Notes: generated from the sequence alone by a model not told the origin. Shown: positions 44,589 to 55,472, counted from the stretch's first letter. The stretch: DNA of 64,000 bases from an uncultured Scytonema sp. (GCA_937873135.1 CALMVQ010000140.1:16886-80885); one strand, 5' to 3'. Numbers and translations are program-made.

Positions 44589-47348
44589 TCAAGTTCCCCG
44601 TATTGTCGCGACTAATCGGCGTGCAAAGACAGAAATAGCCTCATACTTATCGTTGTATTCCTGCATAGTTTGTGTCCGTGCCGCTTGTTCGTTCGGGTTG
44701 TTAGCAACGACTGCCAGTTGTTCATAGCCAGGATAATAGCGACAGAAAGTGTAAACACCATTGTCATCTAGCAGCCATTGGCTATAAACACCTTCTTTGC
44801 GGGGGAAAAAGCTTTCTGACGCATTGCGAGCAATAATTTCCCGAGGATATTTTAAGATGTTCTCGAAACTATCCACGGCCACAGGCTGAATACGACCAAT
44901 CAATCGCGTTGACAGGTTTTGCAAAACTTTAGATGCAGCTTTAGACTTGGCAATGGTGTCCGGGTCTTGTGCTGATAGAATAACTCTGATCCCAGCCTTA
45001 GCACCGTTAGCACAGATTCTTCCAACCAAACTAGCAATTTGCTCGAATTCAAATAGAATTGGTGCCTCATCGATAAAGAAGATGGAAGATGGACTGCTTA
45101 ATGCGCGTCGCAAAGCAGCTGAATAAGCACTTAAAGATAGGATGGCGGCATCTTCACTATCAGATAAGTTTCTCAGAGCAAAAACCAAAAGTGGAGCATC
45201 GGTGGGGAAACTGGATGGTGCAGAAATAGCTTGTCCGACGCGACTGGAAAGCCAAAACCGCAAGCGCAGGTGAATTTGACTAAGTGCATCCTCGACTCTG
45301 CCACCTACAGTATCTAGTTGTAAGTGATCTGGAGAGCAGAATAAGAGAAAATCATTTAAGGTAGGTGTTTTCTGCCAAGCCTCAGTGCCAAATCCCCCTT
45401 CAATCGCCTGACGATATCGTTCTTTGATTCCATCATCAGTAAAAAAGGCTCCTAAAGCCAAGTTGATGATCGAACGTACCGTTTGTGTCAGCAACTGACT
45501 TTCACCAGACGATCCCAAAATCATTGTCATTAACGCAGATTCCAGGAAGGAAACATAATCCAGCATCCGATCGCGTTGTTCTTCTATACTCAGCGATCGC
45601 AAGTCTGGCTGTTCAAACAAGTTATTCGATTGTTTGGAGATATCGAAATATGCTCCATTCCTGCCCATAAATTCTGTATAGTCGGTGAAGGTAGATGTCC
45701 CATCAGGTTTGGGGTAGTCCAACGCTACCACTGGAATGCCATATGCTAAAGCCTGAGTTAAGATCCCTGACACCAACACCGATTTACCCGCACGAGTTGT
45801 CGCAAACAGCGCTAAATTTTTATGCTGGTTAAACAAATCTAGATGAATGGGTGTTCCCCCTTCTTCGGCGATTAACTCAAAGCCTTGGCTATCACCAGCC
45901 CTGGTAATTGTTAATGGTATTAATCCTGGAACTTCATTGGTTAAGTAAAGCTGACGACGGTTAAAGGGTTTGACTAACAATCCCTCCCAAACTATGGGTA
46001 GTGTTTGCAGCCAAATTTTCCAAGTATACTCTGTTTCCCTCACGACTTGTGCCGGACGTTGAAAACAGCTTTCAATATATTTTGTTGCCTCATCTAACTT
46101 CTCAATAGTTGGGCGATGGACAACAATAGCTATTGATGTATAAATCGGTATTGCACCCTCATACAATTGTTCTTGTGCCGCTACCGATTTTTTCAGCTTC
46201 ATTTGAGCGCTGACATCGATAGTTTTACTTTTTTCTTGTGCCATCGTTGCTGTCAAATTTGACTGCTTCAGCACTCGTTGCAAAGTCGTTTTCACCATGG
46301 CAGGATTAGCCGCCGTTAACTCGCAAAAAATCTCTGTATCAACAACAACTTCTCTCCCCAACAATTCCCATAAATAGCGCAGTTGAGCAGATTTACTTAC
46401 CCAACCTCCTGGTTTTTCTAAAAATGTCATCACGCCAGCATAGCGATTGTTCACATGAATCCAACGGCGATCGGCGCAAGGGACACCTGTATCCATCAGG
46501 AATGTTGTGCTGTGGAGATTGTCAATCAGTAATTTAGTGCTTGCTAAGTCTGAATAGACTTTTTCTTGCAGTCCATTTTCATCCAGAATAATTAATTGGG
46601 GTATGTCTATCGGCTGCGTATCATTAAATCGTCGCCAGAGATCCTGCCAGAGTTCCACCGCAGTCAAAGGCTTGATAGTCAATCCCATTTGGTTGGATAA
46701 AAGCTGTTCCCAACGGCGAAAACCTTCTTTGTAAGCATTGTTGACAACAGTTTCGATGCGCTCGTTTTTCACATCGGCAAAATCACCTTTGAATTTCAGC
46801 CACCATAATTCACCTTTTGCCAACAGTCTTTCGATCCAATCAGTAGTATCTGTAGAATTGGGTTCAATAGTATACGTCACATAAGCCCGGAGAAACTTCG
46901 GTTTGCGGATACCAGCACGAGTGAGTTCTTTAATTCTTGCTCGCTCCGACATCAGCAAATATTGTATATCTGGTGATGGTGCCCGTTTTCCCAGGGCTAC
47001 AAGTTCTGCTTGTCGTTTAGTATCCGAACTAAACGACCCCATATGGAATGTAATTTTTTCTCCAGTCGGTATATCTTTTAAACCGACTTCAATATTGTTA
47101 CAAACTGTATCAATTTGATCTTCTGTCAGAGTCGTGTGAATGCCTCGACACTCAAAACCAAAAACAAAGCAAAACCTATCTTTTTGGGTACCTTTTGTCA
47201 AAATATAAGCGCCAATACTCCTCCCATCGAGAGATATACTGAGCATTGATGCCAGATTTAAAGCATCTTCAAATGGTGTTAATCTTGCGTTTTCCCCGCT
47301 TCCGGTCCCGACGCTTTGTTTTCCGATTTTTTGCTTCATGGCTAACAT
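44589..47348 (-). CDS. VirB4/TraC-like ATPase of a type IV secretion-like system
   Basis: This is the energising ATPase of the cluster, 919 residues and soluble. The N-terminal half (about 1-480) lacks motifs, as is usual for VirB4. The C-terminal motor has Walker A ATTRAGKS at 516-523, with Ala in place of the first Gly, Walker B IFFIDEA at 756-762 and the SAQD sensor at 792-795. The fold and length are those of VirB4/TraC rather than VirD4. The start is ATG 47348 or 47339. The 5' end overlaps the preceding gene by 70-80 bp, which suggests translational coupling. Confidence 0.85.
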   Translation of the reverse strand: MLAMKQKIGKQSVGTGSGENARLTPFEDALNLASMLSISLDGRSIGAYILTKGTQKDRFCFVFGFECRGIHTTLTEDQIDTVCNNIEVGLKDIPTGEKITFHMGSFSSDTKRQAELVALGKRAPSPDIQYLLMSERARIKELTRAGIRKPKFLRAYVTYTIEPNSTDTTDWIERLLAKGELWWLKFKGDFADVKNERIETVVNNAYKEGFRRWEQLLSNQMGLTIKPLTAVELWQDLWRRFNDTQPIDIPQLIILDENGLQEKVYSDLASTKLLIDNLHSTTFLMDTGVPCADRRWIHVNNRYAGVMTFLEKPGGWVSKSAQLRYLWELLGREVVVDTEIFCELTAANPAMVKTTLQRVLKQSNLTATMAQEKSKTIDVSAQMKLKKSVAAQEQLYEGAIPIYTSIAIVVHRPTIEKLDEATKYIESCFQRPAQVVRETEYTWKIWLQTLPIVWEGLLVKPFNRRQLYLTNEVPGLIPLTITRAGDSQGFELIAEEGGTPIHLDLFNQHKNLALFATTRAGKSVLVSGILTQALAYGIPVVALDYPKPDGTSTFTDYTEFMGRNGAYFDISKQSNNLFEQPDLRSLSIEEQRDRMLDYVSFLESALMTMILGSSGESQLLTQTVRSIINLALGAFFTDDGIKERYRQAIEGGFGTEAWQKTPTLNDFLLFCSPDHLQLDTVGGRVEDALSQIHLRLRFWLSSRVGQAISAPSSFPTDAPLLVFALRNLSDSEDAAILSLSAYSAALRRALSSPSSIFFIDEAPILFEFEQIASLVGRICANGAKAGIRVILSAQDPDTIAKSKAASKVLQNLSTRLIGRIQPVAVDSFENILKYPREIIARNASESFFPRKEGVYSQWLLDDNGVYTFCRYYPGYEQLAVVANNPNEQAARTQTMQEYNDKYEAISVFARRLVATIRGT

Positions 47349-47664
47349 GTAGAAGGCTTAGATAACGAGCCGTACCTCGTGTCCAAGTGGGGACAGCAAC
47401 AAATTTGCTTAAAAAGCGCCAACTCCTACCACCAGTTAATATCCACCAAGTTGCCATTCCCCACCCAGTAATGAGTATGGTCCACAACCATTTTTGGAAA
47501 TCATCACTGAAAAAACCACCAAAAATACCGTTGACGATAAAATAGGAAGTTAATGCAATGATTGTCCAAGGAAAGATTTGGTCAGCAGGAATGGGTCCTA
47601 GTGAAGGTTGCGCTCCCAGGATTTGATTAACAGGTCGAAATTCTTGCTCTCTCTCTTTGGACAT
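47269..47664 (-). CDS. VirB3-like small membrane protein
   Basis: The 131 residues have two close hydrophobic segments (about 31-50 and 60-78) and a strongly basic tail (KNRKTKRRDRKRGKRKI). VirB3 proteins have one or two spans near the N terminus and always precede, or are fused to, VirB4. Here the gene overlaps the VirB4-like gene by 80 bp. Its order and topology support the call; its sequence alone does not. Confidence 0.5.
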   Translation of the reverse strand: MSKEREQEFRPVNQILGAQPSLGPIPADQIFPWTIIALTSYFIVNGIFGGFFSDDFQKWLWTILITGWGMATWWILTGGRSWRFLSKFVAVPTWTRGTARYLSLLHVSHEAKNRKTKRRDRKRGKRKINTI

Positions 47665-47719
47665 AGTTCATGACTCAGTTACTCCTCATTTTAGTCTAAA
47701 TAAATTCTTAATTAATTGT

Positions 47720-48358
47720 TTAACCTTTATTACCGTTGCCAATAATAAAGCTTGTCAGCACATCAGCAACGGTGACGGCTATAACGACCAATAAAGGAGT
47801 TCTCGCAATACTTTGCCAGTCCTCGTCTTTGCGGACTGCATTGATTACACCAATCAGCGCAACAGCTATATAGAGTAAGTAGATCGCTCGCAAAACGTTG
47901 AAGATGAGACTCACGGCTGTCTGAGTGCCTTCGCCTGTTGATGTCCCTCGGGTTAAATCTGTTTTAAAAAAATCTTCGGCTTTCTTAAAAAACTGTGCTT
48001 CGGCTGGAGCGGCAAAGTAGTCCAACCAAAATAAACTCAGCATGACAACCGCAGCAACTATCTGTAATATAACTAGCTGTCGCTTGGGTAAATTCACTTG
48101 TAAGCCTACTTGCTGCATCACAACAACAATTAAACTGCCTGTCAGCAAACAAAACAGTAGCATAGGGCTTTTTAAGCTGATCACACTCAAAAACACCGTG
48201 CAAGCAATCAAAAAGGGGACAGAATCAAGTAGCATTTTACCCCAGTATTGCAATGTCAATCTAAATTTATTAGATGTTCGCCTTATCCTCAAAACTAAGG
48301 CTTTGAAAAAGAATCCCTGAGGAGAACTTTGCTCAAACGGAGAATTTTGCCCTAACAT
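47720..48358 (-). CDS. Polytopic membrane protein, VirB2/TrbC-pilin-like at its C terminus
   Basis: The 212-residue protein has about five hydrophobic segments (about 47-66, 68-85, 94-112, 150-172 and 185-205). The C-terminal part after APAEAQFF resembles a pilin: a possible processing site at AEAQ, a polar spacer with GTSTGEG and two helices, as in VirB2/TrbC. The first half with three further helices is unusual for a pilin (normally 100-120 residues). It is the first gene of the block, where virB2 would be expected. Confidence 0.45.
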   Translation of the reverse strand: MLGQNSPFEQSSPQGFFFKALVLRIRRTSNKFRLTLQYWGKMLLDSVPFLIACTVFLSVISLKSPMLLFCLLTGSLIVVVMQQVGLQVNLPKRQLVILQIVAAVVMLSLFWLDYFAAPAEAQFFKKAEDFFKTDLTRGTSTGEGTQTAVSLIFNVLRAIYLLYIAVALIGVINAVRKDEDWQSIARTPLLVVIAVTVADVLTSFIIGNGNKG

Positions 48359-49331
48359 TTGCTCATTTCCCTATGGTTGACTACAGTAATTGTGAAACTA
48401 CAACCTCACATTTTTACACTACTTGCAAATATAGATCGAAATTTGAAGTAAAATCAGTAACTTATAATTTAAGCTAATATAACATGACTAAAGTCAGGGG
48501 TAAGTATGTAAGTGTGTAAACATTCAGCCATCAGCACCGAAGAGCCGTCAACTATAAAGTAAGTTGTGTAAACATTCAACAGAGTTTAGTTTAACCTTTA
48601 TATGTCATAAATGATGGTTGGACACGTACTGAGATTTATAAGAGTTCCACTTTTATGATACAAGCTTCACTACACCTTAGCACTCTCGTTAGAGCCAACG
48701 AGGCTTTAGGTAAAAAAACAGTTAAACAACAGTTAAAGAATAGTAAACATTCGGCACCTAGAGAGAATTACGTAAATCTTCGCACGTAAAGCCCTGTTTT
48801 GAGAACTCATGCCTGCTGTTTGGTAATGAATAATGGCTAAATGAGCAAGAAAATACCAAAAAATAACTCAACTTGATCAAAAAAATATACATAGTAAGAC
48901 TAAATAAATTATGATAGATTGAGCATAGATGAGTCGTAAAAATTATTTTTTTAACGAGCCGCTAAGACGCCAAAAACGCTCCTGTAAATAAACACAGAGA
49001 GAATTTCACAACTGATGTGCGGACTGCTATATTGTACGTTGAAGCGAATAGCAAAGAAGGAACAATCAAGACTTTTCTATAAATAAGCCAATTAAACTTG
49101 AAACGTTCAACCATGAAAACCAGATTATCTTTCTTAAATGAGAAAAAGCCCAGCGTAAACTGAGGTTTTGTTGCTTCAATGTTTTCTTTAGTCAATCTAT
49201 TAATCAAGTTTCCTTTTTACATTTAGGAACTTTACCCAAAAAACTGACCCTGATGGCACAAAATCTCTCATATGAGGTTGAGCCTCCTATAGCTGCATTT
49301 TCGGAAATCAAAGTTCTTAAAGCTTACTCTG
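48359..49331. other. Upstream region of the secretion-like cluster
   Basis: This is a long, AT-rich, gene-poor stretch. GTGTAAACATTCA occurs at about 48515 and 48568 and in shortened form near 48744. The 81-codon frame 48962-49207 (minus) begins at TTG after AAAAAGGAAAC and has a hydrophobic segment, but it matches nothing I know and I leave it as doubtful. The operon promoter should be in 48360-48480. Confidence 0.4.
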
Positions 49332-49608
49332 CTTACAGCAATTTTCAGGTAATTAGACCACAGTCGTAGGGGCGAACGGTGAGACAGAGAAAGCAGGAGG
49401 GTTAGCCCGCTCTCACGGGGACTGCGATCTTCGCAGCGAAGCGCGAAGCGGTAGCGAGTCTTCTCCCAAGGGGAGACGCAATCATGCGAACGAGCGTCAG
49501 CGATCTTCGACGTTCGCGTAGCGTCTCGCTCCAGTTGGAGCGTCAGGAGCGTCAGGGCCGTTCGCCCTTACAAGCCGTGTGGTTCATTTAGGTGAAAATT
49601 GCTGTAAG
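49332..49608. mobile_element. MITE-like element with inverted ends
   Basis: CTTACAGCAATTTTCA (49332-49347) is repeated exactly in inverted orientation at 49593-49608. Past this core the arms continue with near-matches (GACCACA...GGGGCGAACGG against the complement of CCGTTCGCCC...TGTGGTTC), so each end is about 48 bp. The interior is a mosaic of direct and inverted GCGTC/GAGCG words and holds no gene. I could not fix a target-site duplication. Confidence 0.65.
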
Positions 49609-49800
49609 TTTGATAATTTGCTATTGTCTTGTACGCAACAGGATTGTAGGTAACGAAAAATCTAGCATTTTCAGCCTTTATTTCCTTTCTCGTCCGCATC
49701 TCGGCTCAACCTCAACAAGCCAACACGAGAGATATCAGCTAAAACTGGGAATACTCACTCTTTTGGCACATAAACTCGTCAAAAGAGTGATTTCTTGGCT

Positions 49801-50787
<987 letters not shown>

Positions 50788-50854
50788 CTTCCCTCCAAGT
50801 ACATTTTCAACTATCTATATGTTTTGCTAGCGTAGCTGTTGAACAAGATGATTC

Positions 50855-51070
50855 TTACACACCAACCTGCTGAAATCTCCGGCTGAAGAAAGTTTCAATT
50901 TCGTTGATTTCACCTTCACTTAAGCGGAATTCAGCTGCGCCAATGATTCCTCCAACTTGTTTAGTGCTGCGTCCCCCGACAATGGCACCAATGATAGCAG
51001 GATGTCGTAGTGTCCAAGCACTTGCCACCTCAAAATGCTCGCCACCAGAGTGGTAGAGATCGCCTGGTGA
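50855..51070 (-). pseudogene. C-terminal remnant of an aldo/keto reductase
   Basis: The frame contains FEVASAWTLRHPAIIGAIVGG, then RSTKQVGGIIGAAEF and LSEGEINEIETFF and a stop, which corresponds to the last 60 residues of an aldo/keto reductase barrel including the cofactor-binding GxRS-type loop. Upstream, the frame and its neighbours show no further reductase sequence. The surviving piece differs from the intact gene at 49801-50787, so it is not a simple tandem copy. Confidence 0.65.
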
Positions 51071-51342
51071 GGTTGAGCATAACCAATGACAGCTTGAATA
51101 TAAAGCTGTACTGAAGAAGTGCAGAATCGCTTCGGGTGCAAACTTTTTGGAATGAAAAACAAGTGTGATCGCGCTCTGTAGATGATGACGGATTGACATC
51201 GCAAATCACAAACAACCCCGTTGTGAAATGCATTGAGCTGATGAATGCAAACCCTTTTAGCTTATGGTTAGCATTCCTGTTTCAGCCTTTGCCCTAAGAC
51301 AGATTTTGTCTATTGACGCAATAGTTTTTGATGTGATGTTGA

Positions 51343-52242
51343 TCACAATTTCGAGTGACTTTCAACGGTTACTCCCGCTTCTAATTCCAGCGCTTTGATC
51401 AAGGCAGAGGCGTTTTCTTCTCCCCATCCTTGATTGACAGCTGTTTTGATGGTTTCGCGTACAAGAGCGGCAGCTGGCGTTGGAGAATTCAAATCTTGGG
51501 CAAGTCGAGCGATCAAATTGGCATCTTTCAGCATGTGTTTTAATGCGAAACTTGGTGTAAAGTCGCGCTCCAGGAGCGTCTTACCCATGCCGTCAAAAAT
51601 TGGAGAGCGAAAATCAACTACATGCAATACATCGAGAACGTCCTTCGGATTCAGTCCGGCTTTGGTTGCTAGAATCATCGCTTCCCCTAACGCTTCGATC
51701 TGGGTTGCCACGATTGAGTTCCCGATCAGTTTCATTGATGCCCCTTTACCAGAGTCACCCAGGTAATGTATCGTTTCACTTAACGGCTCTAAAATCGGTT
51801 TGACTTGCTCAAATACGTCCCGCTTACCACCGACAACAATCCACAATCCTCCTGTAGCAGATTCGTTTTTACTGCCAAAAACGGGAGCATCAAGAAATTC
51901 AACGTGCTTTTCGGCATAAGCTGCGGCTTCTCGGCGGGAGGTGTCAGGATGAACCGTACTCATGTCGATCGCTATTTGTCCTGAGCGCACGTTCGCTAAA
52001 ATGCCATCTTGCCCAAAGACAACTTCTTCTACCACGTTATCATTCGCAAGACAGTACATAATTACCTCAGCATTTTCAACGGCTTGTGCAGGTGTTTGAG
52101 CTTGTGTTGCACCTTTTTCAACCAAAGGCTTACAGGATTCTGGGCTGCGATTCCAAACCGTCACCTGACAGCCAGCTTTGAGCAAGTTGGTTGCCATGCC
52201 ACTGCCCATGATGCCAAGTCCTAAATATGCAATGCGTTTCAT
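51343..52242 (-). CDS. NAD(P)-dependent 3-hydroxyisobutyrate dehydrogenase-family reductase
   Basis: The 299 residues start with the Rossmann motif [10 protein letters not shown] at 7-16 and WNRSPE (NADP-type arginine). [16 protein letters not shown] and the catalytic Lys in [20 protein letters not shown] follow. The features resemble the glyoxylate/succinic-semialdehyde reductase (GLYR) group, which protects against reactive aldehydes. The C-terminal helices are complete. Nearby genes are also reductases, but intergenic gaps are large and no operon is implied. Confidence 0.92.
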   Translation of the reverse strand: MKRIAYLGLGIMGSGMATNLLKAGCQVTVWNRSPESCKPLVEKGATQAQTPAQAVENAEVIMYCLANDNVVEEVVFGQDGILANVRSGQIAIDMSTVHPDTSRREAAAYAEKHVEFLDAPVFGSKNESATGGLWIVVGGKRDVFEQVKPILEPLSETIHYLGDSGKGASMKLIGNSIVATQIEALGEAMILATKAGLNPKDVLDVLHVVDFRSPIFDGMGKTLLERDFTPSFALKHMLKDANLIARLAQDLNSPTPAAALVRETIKTAVNQGWGEENASALIKALELEAGVTVESHSKL

Positions 52243-52587
52243 AATGATATGTTACTTTAAGGAAGTTTATAGAGATATTTTTGACACAAGAAACTTGTTC
52301 GTACTCTCTCCTCACATCATCGAAGTTTTGAGGATAAATTCATCATCCAATCGACAGACTCACTCTTAAGTTCGTGAAAATTAATTATGCGTTCGTTAAA
52401 ACCTTTGGTAGAGACTTCCCGAGTAAGTTCCCCCTTACATCGAATCTCCTTGATACATACAGAGTAATGACCCCTCTATAGGATGATGTTCTGAACAACA
52501 GATGAAATCACGATTGATATGGACACCAAGATGTTGTGCTGTTGGTGTGGACTTAATCTGTTAAATTAAATTGAAAGGAAATTCCTT
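52243..52587. other. Intergenic region
   Basis: This 345-bp divergent gap must contain promoters for the flanking genes. I see no gene or notable repeat; AAGGAAA upstream of the ATG at 52588 serves the next gene. Confidence 0.45.
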
Positions 52588-53052
52588 ATGGATCTGAACA
52601 TTAAGGATCTGCGAATTGTCAGCCCTGCATTCTCTCCCCTTGATCGTATCCCCAAACAGTACACTGGTGAGGGCGAAAATATCTCACCTCCATTAGAGTG
52701 GAGCGGGCTGCCGGCCGGAACCCAACAACTAGCATTAATCTGCCATGATCCAGACGCACCGATTCCTCGCGGGTTCACACACTGGCTACTCTACGGTATT
52801 CCCCCAGCCGTCACTCAACTTGCTTTATCAGGTGGCAGCAAGTTTACAGAAGGCATAAATAGTTCTGAAAAACAGGGGTATACTGGACCGATGCCACCAG
52901 AAGGACACGGTCGCCACCACTACTATTTCTGGTTGTATGCCTTGGATACAGAATTAGACCTCAAACCAAGCTTAACTCGCGAGCAACTTCTGGAAGCGAT
53001 CGCCAATCATGTGATTGAGCAGGCGCGGCTCGTTGGAGTTTACGAGCGTTGA
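52588..53052 (+). CDS. YbhB/YbcL-type phosphatidylethanolamine-binding (Raf kinase inhibitor-like) protein
   Basis: The 154 residues are a full PEBP domain: FSPLDRIPKQYTGEGENISPPLEW, the ligand-site DPDAPIPRGFTHWLLYGIP and GHGRHHYYFWLYALD with the second histidine cluster. No signal peptide is present, so it is likely cytoplasmic. Bacterial members have no agreed function. The gene stands alone. Confidence 0.93.
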   Translation: MDLNIKDLRIVSPAFSPLDRIPKQYTGEGENISPPLEWSGLPAGTQQLALICHDPDAPIPRGFTHWLLYGIPPAVTQLALSGGSKFTEGINSSEKQGYTGPMPPEGHGRHHYYFWLYALDTELDLKPSLTREQLLEAIANHVIEQARLVGVYER

Positions 53053-53184
53053 TAGTCGTGTGTCTTTAGGAATATACTGTCAACTATCTGTACTGACTGC
53101 TTAGACAGTACAGTAAAGGTTTGAAAGAGTCAGCTTTCACCCGTAAAAGAAACTTACATCTATGCGTGTAAAGACTGTTGACCA

Positions 53185-53229
53185 CAAATCAAAAATCCCC
53201 CATCACTTGCCTTGGTAATAGGGGAGATT
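53185..53229 (-). terminator. Terminator of the pentapeptide-repeat gene
   Basis: On the minus strand AATC-T-CCCC (from 53229) pairs with GGGGGATT (to 53194) and is followed by TTTTTGATTTG, the stem-plus-T-run pattern of an intrinsic terminator. It lies 28 bp after the stop codon at 53257. Confidence 0.55.
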
Positions 53230-53256
53230 CGATAGTGAGAGAAGTGATTAGGATAT

Positions 53257-53772
53257 TTACTGGATAATGAATCCTTGGGGTCTGATTACATCTTCCAAAT
53301 CTGCTTTCTGAAAGTTTGCCCCCTCTATATTCGTGTCAGTCAGATTTGCCTTCTCTAAATCTGCATCAAATAGGTTTGCTCCCTGCAAGTTTCCTCCCAT
53401 AATATTTGCCTTGCCCAAATCGGCTCCTTGTAGGTTTGCGGCTTGTAAGTTTGTTCCCTGTAAGTTTGCTCTCTCTAAGTCAGCATTTTGCAAGTTCGCA
53501 TTTTCTAAAGAAGCGCCTTGTAGGTTTGCATCTTTCAACTTTGCTCCCATCAAGTTACACCCTACACATTCTTTAGTGTTTAGTAAACGTCTAACGTTTG
53601 CTGCTACAGATGTTATTGGTGGAGTAGTTGTAGATGGGGTGGTGGTTATGGATGGTATTTCTGTTTGAGCGTTGGCTACAGGTTGGTCAAACAGAGAAAA
53701 TGTAGCTACAAGTACCACAAATGCTGTAGTTACAAGCCAGGTTGTTAATTTTCTTAAATTGTGCTTTTTCAT
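53257..53772 (-). CDS. Exported pentapeptide-repeat protein
   Basis: The 171-residue protein has a signal peptide (hydrophobic about 12-26, cleavage near ANA-Q). It then has a linker rich in Thr and Pro and about 16 pentapeptide repeats of the A(D/N)Lxx type (about 76-158: NLMGAKLKDANLQGASLENA and so on). The repeats form a right-handed four-sided coil. The single CVGC motif before the repeats could form a disulphide or hold a metal. Many exported cyanobacterial examples exist without known role. Confidence 0.9.
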   Translation of the reverse strand: MKKHNLRKLTTWLVTTAFVVLVATFSLFDQPVANAQTEIPSITTTPSTTTPPITSVAANVRRLLNTKECVGCNLMGAKLKDANLQGASLENANLQNADLERANLQGTNLQAANLQGADLGKANIMGGNLQGANLFDADLEKANLTDTNIEGANFQKADLEDVIRPQGFIIQ

Positions 53773-54149
53773 TTAACTTAAGTGGCTTTGATTGAAACCA
53801 CCAGTAAAGTGCTTAATGTTCACTTTAGATAAGTTAGTGAATAAAATCAAACATTATTTTTATTCTAAGTCATAAATTAAAGTGATTAAAAGTCTTTTCT
53901 AATGACTTTTTAACTAACAATTACTGAATGCGATCGCTTTTGGTGAATATTTCATTCTGTGACTCGAACGACATCTGTTCGTGCCTGTTCGAGCATCCAA
54001 TTAGACACTTCAGCAAGAATTCCTCTCGGTCTTTCCAATTACCTGAGGAGCGGATACTTATTCCAACAGTACCATATTTTCAACCACATGCATTTTTTTT
54101 GATCGCTTTATAGCCTGGACAAGTATCGTTGTATCGTTCAGCATATGAT
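53773..54149. other. Intergenic region
   Basis: This 377-bp stretch contains a GCGATCGC site near 53931 and no supported gene. The 61-codon frame at 53928-54113 lacks a ribosome-binding site and any family likeness. Confidence 0.45.
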
Positions 54150-54980
54150 TTATACGCCATGCTGTTTAAACCATGTCTTCAGACGTTGCCAACCATCAAG
54201 GGCATCTTTCTCACGGTAGGAGGGGCGATAATCGGCAAAAAAGGCGTGCGGTGCATCGGGGTAAACGATAATTTCTGATTTACTGCTGCTCGATTTCAGG
54301 CGATCGCGCATTTGCTGCACTGAATCCTGGGGAATTCCGGTATCTTGACCCCCGTAGAGTCCAAGAATGGGGACTTTTAGTGTAGAGCCAATATCAATCG
54401 GATTTTTGGGCATGAGTTCGGTGGTATTACCCACTAAGCGACCATACCAAGCTACACCTGCTTTAACTTTAGGATTGTGTCCGGCATATAACCAAGTAAT
54501 ACGACCCCCCCAGCAGAAGCCTGTAATCCCTAATTTATTAGCATTACCCTTAGCTGATTTCACACCCCAATCGACTGTGGCATCGAGATCGGATAGCACT
54601 TGAGCATCTGGTACTTTGTCTACGATTGGGCGAATTTCTTCGATGCTGGTTAACTTTGAGACATCGCCCTGACGCACGAATAATTCTGGAGCGATCGCCA
54701 GATACCCCAATTTAGCAAAGCGACGGCAGATATCCTGAATGTGTTCGTGTACACCAAATATTTCATGGATGACCACAATCATGGGAAAATTTCCACTTCT
54801 TTCTGGCATCGCTCTATAAGCGGGAATTTCGCCATCTTGGACGGGAATTTTCACCGCACCTGCAACCAATCCTTTGGTATCGGTAGTGATGACTTTGGCT
54901 GATACGGGTTGCACTGCCAAAGCGAAACCTGTCGCAAGGGTAGCTGTTGCGATAAATTGGCGGCGCGTTACTTCTTTCAT
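54150..54980 (-). CDS. Dienelactone hydrolase family protein, probably exported
   Basis: The 276-residue alpha/beta hydrolase has an N-terminal [19 protein letters not shown] stretch, like a twin-arginine signal with one RR and a hydrophobic core, ending VSA. The dienelactone hydrolase triad is visible: Glu in [11 protein letters not shown], Cys nucleophile in GFCWGG, Asp in GGQDTGIP and His in DAPHAFF. The substrate is likely a lactone or ester outside the cytoplasm. Confidence 0.92.
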   Translation of the reverse strand: MKEVTRRQFIATATLATGFALAVQPVSAKVITTDTKGLVAGAVKIPVQDGEIPAYRAMPERSGNFPMIVVIHEIFGVHEHIQDICRRFAKLGYLAIAPELFVRQGDVSKLTSIEEIRPIVDKVPDAQVLSDLDATVDWGVKSAKGNANKLGITGFCWGGRITWLYAGHNPKVKAGVAWYGRLVGNTTELMPKNPIDIGSTLKVPILGLYGGQDTGIPQDSVQQMRDRLKSSSSKSEIIVYPDAPHAFFADYRPSYREKDALDGWQRLKTWFKQHGV

Positions 54981-55124
54981 TTCCCGATCCTTGAGGAGAC
55001 AGAATTTTCCTAAATCAAGATTAGTATAACCTATTACAGAAATAGCTTTTTTATATTCTCTAACAATTAGTTATACATATTTTTACATGATAGCTTTTCT
55101 GAAACGCATAATTAATTTTTCCGA

Positions 55125-55472
55125 ACTTAGTCTATTAAAGGTGGCTCATGGAATGCCCTTGATGCCGCGACAGGGAAAATTATCTGGCAGGCAGCAGATC
55201 CAAAAGGTGAAAGGAATATGGCTTTAATGACAGTAGCGAATGGAGTGGTGTCTGCTGGCTCGATGACATCTGCAACCGATAAGAATAACATGTATGCATT
55301 AGATGCGAAGACTGGTAAAATTTTGTGGAATTTTAACAGTGGGGGATCAGTCATTGCAGGTGCCGCAGTAGTTGATAGCACAGTATACTGGGGTTCTGGC
55401 TACACCCACGTCCCAGGCAATCTGCCGTCTAATCATAAATTTTACGCATTCACAGTCTCGAAGCATCTGTGA
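55125..55472 (+). pseudogene. C-terminal remnant of a PQQ-type beta-propeller dehydrogenase
   Basis: The open frame reads GGSWNALDAATGKIIWQAADPK, then MALMTVANGVVSAGSM, NMYALDAKTGKILWNFNSGG, SVIAGAAVVDSTVYWGSGY and a stop after FTVSKHL. The A-x-D-A-x-T-G-K-(I)-W tryptophan-docking repeats are typical of quinoprotein and PVA-dehydrogenase propellers. No ATG precedes them and a stop lies just upstream, so this is the last 115 or so residues of a larger deleted gene. The remainder of the 54981-55793 gap shows nothing else. Confidence 0.75.

Noticed and set aside
38130..48358. Complete conjugative element (ICE or plasmid)
   Set aside because: No relaxase, coupling protein, integrase or attachment repeats are visible on either side.
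48962..49207. 81-codon minus-strand frame with a hydrophobic segment
   Set aside because: Needs TTG start and resembles no family; cannot be excluded, but too weak to list as a gene.
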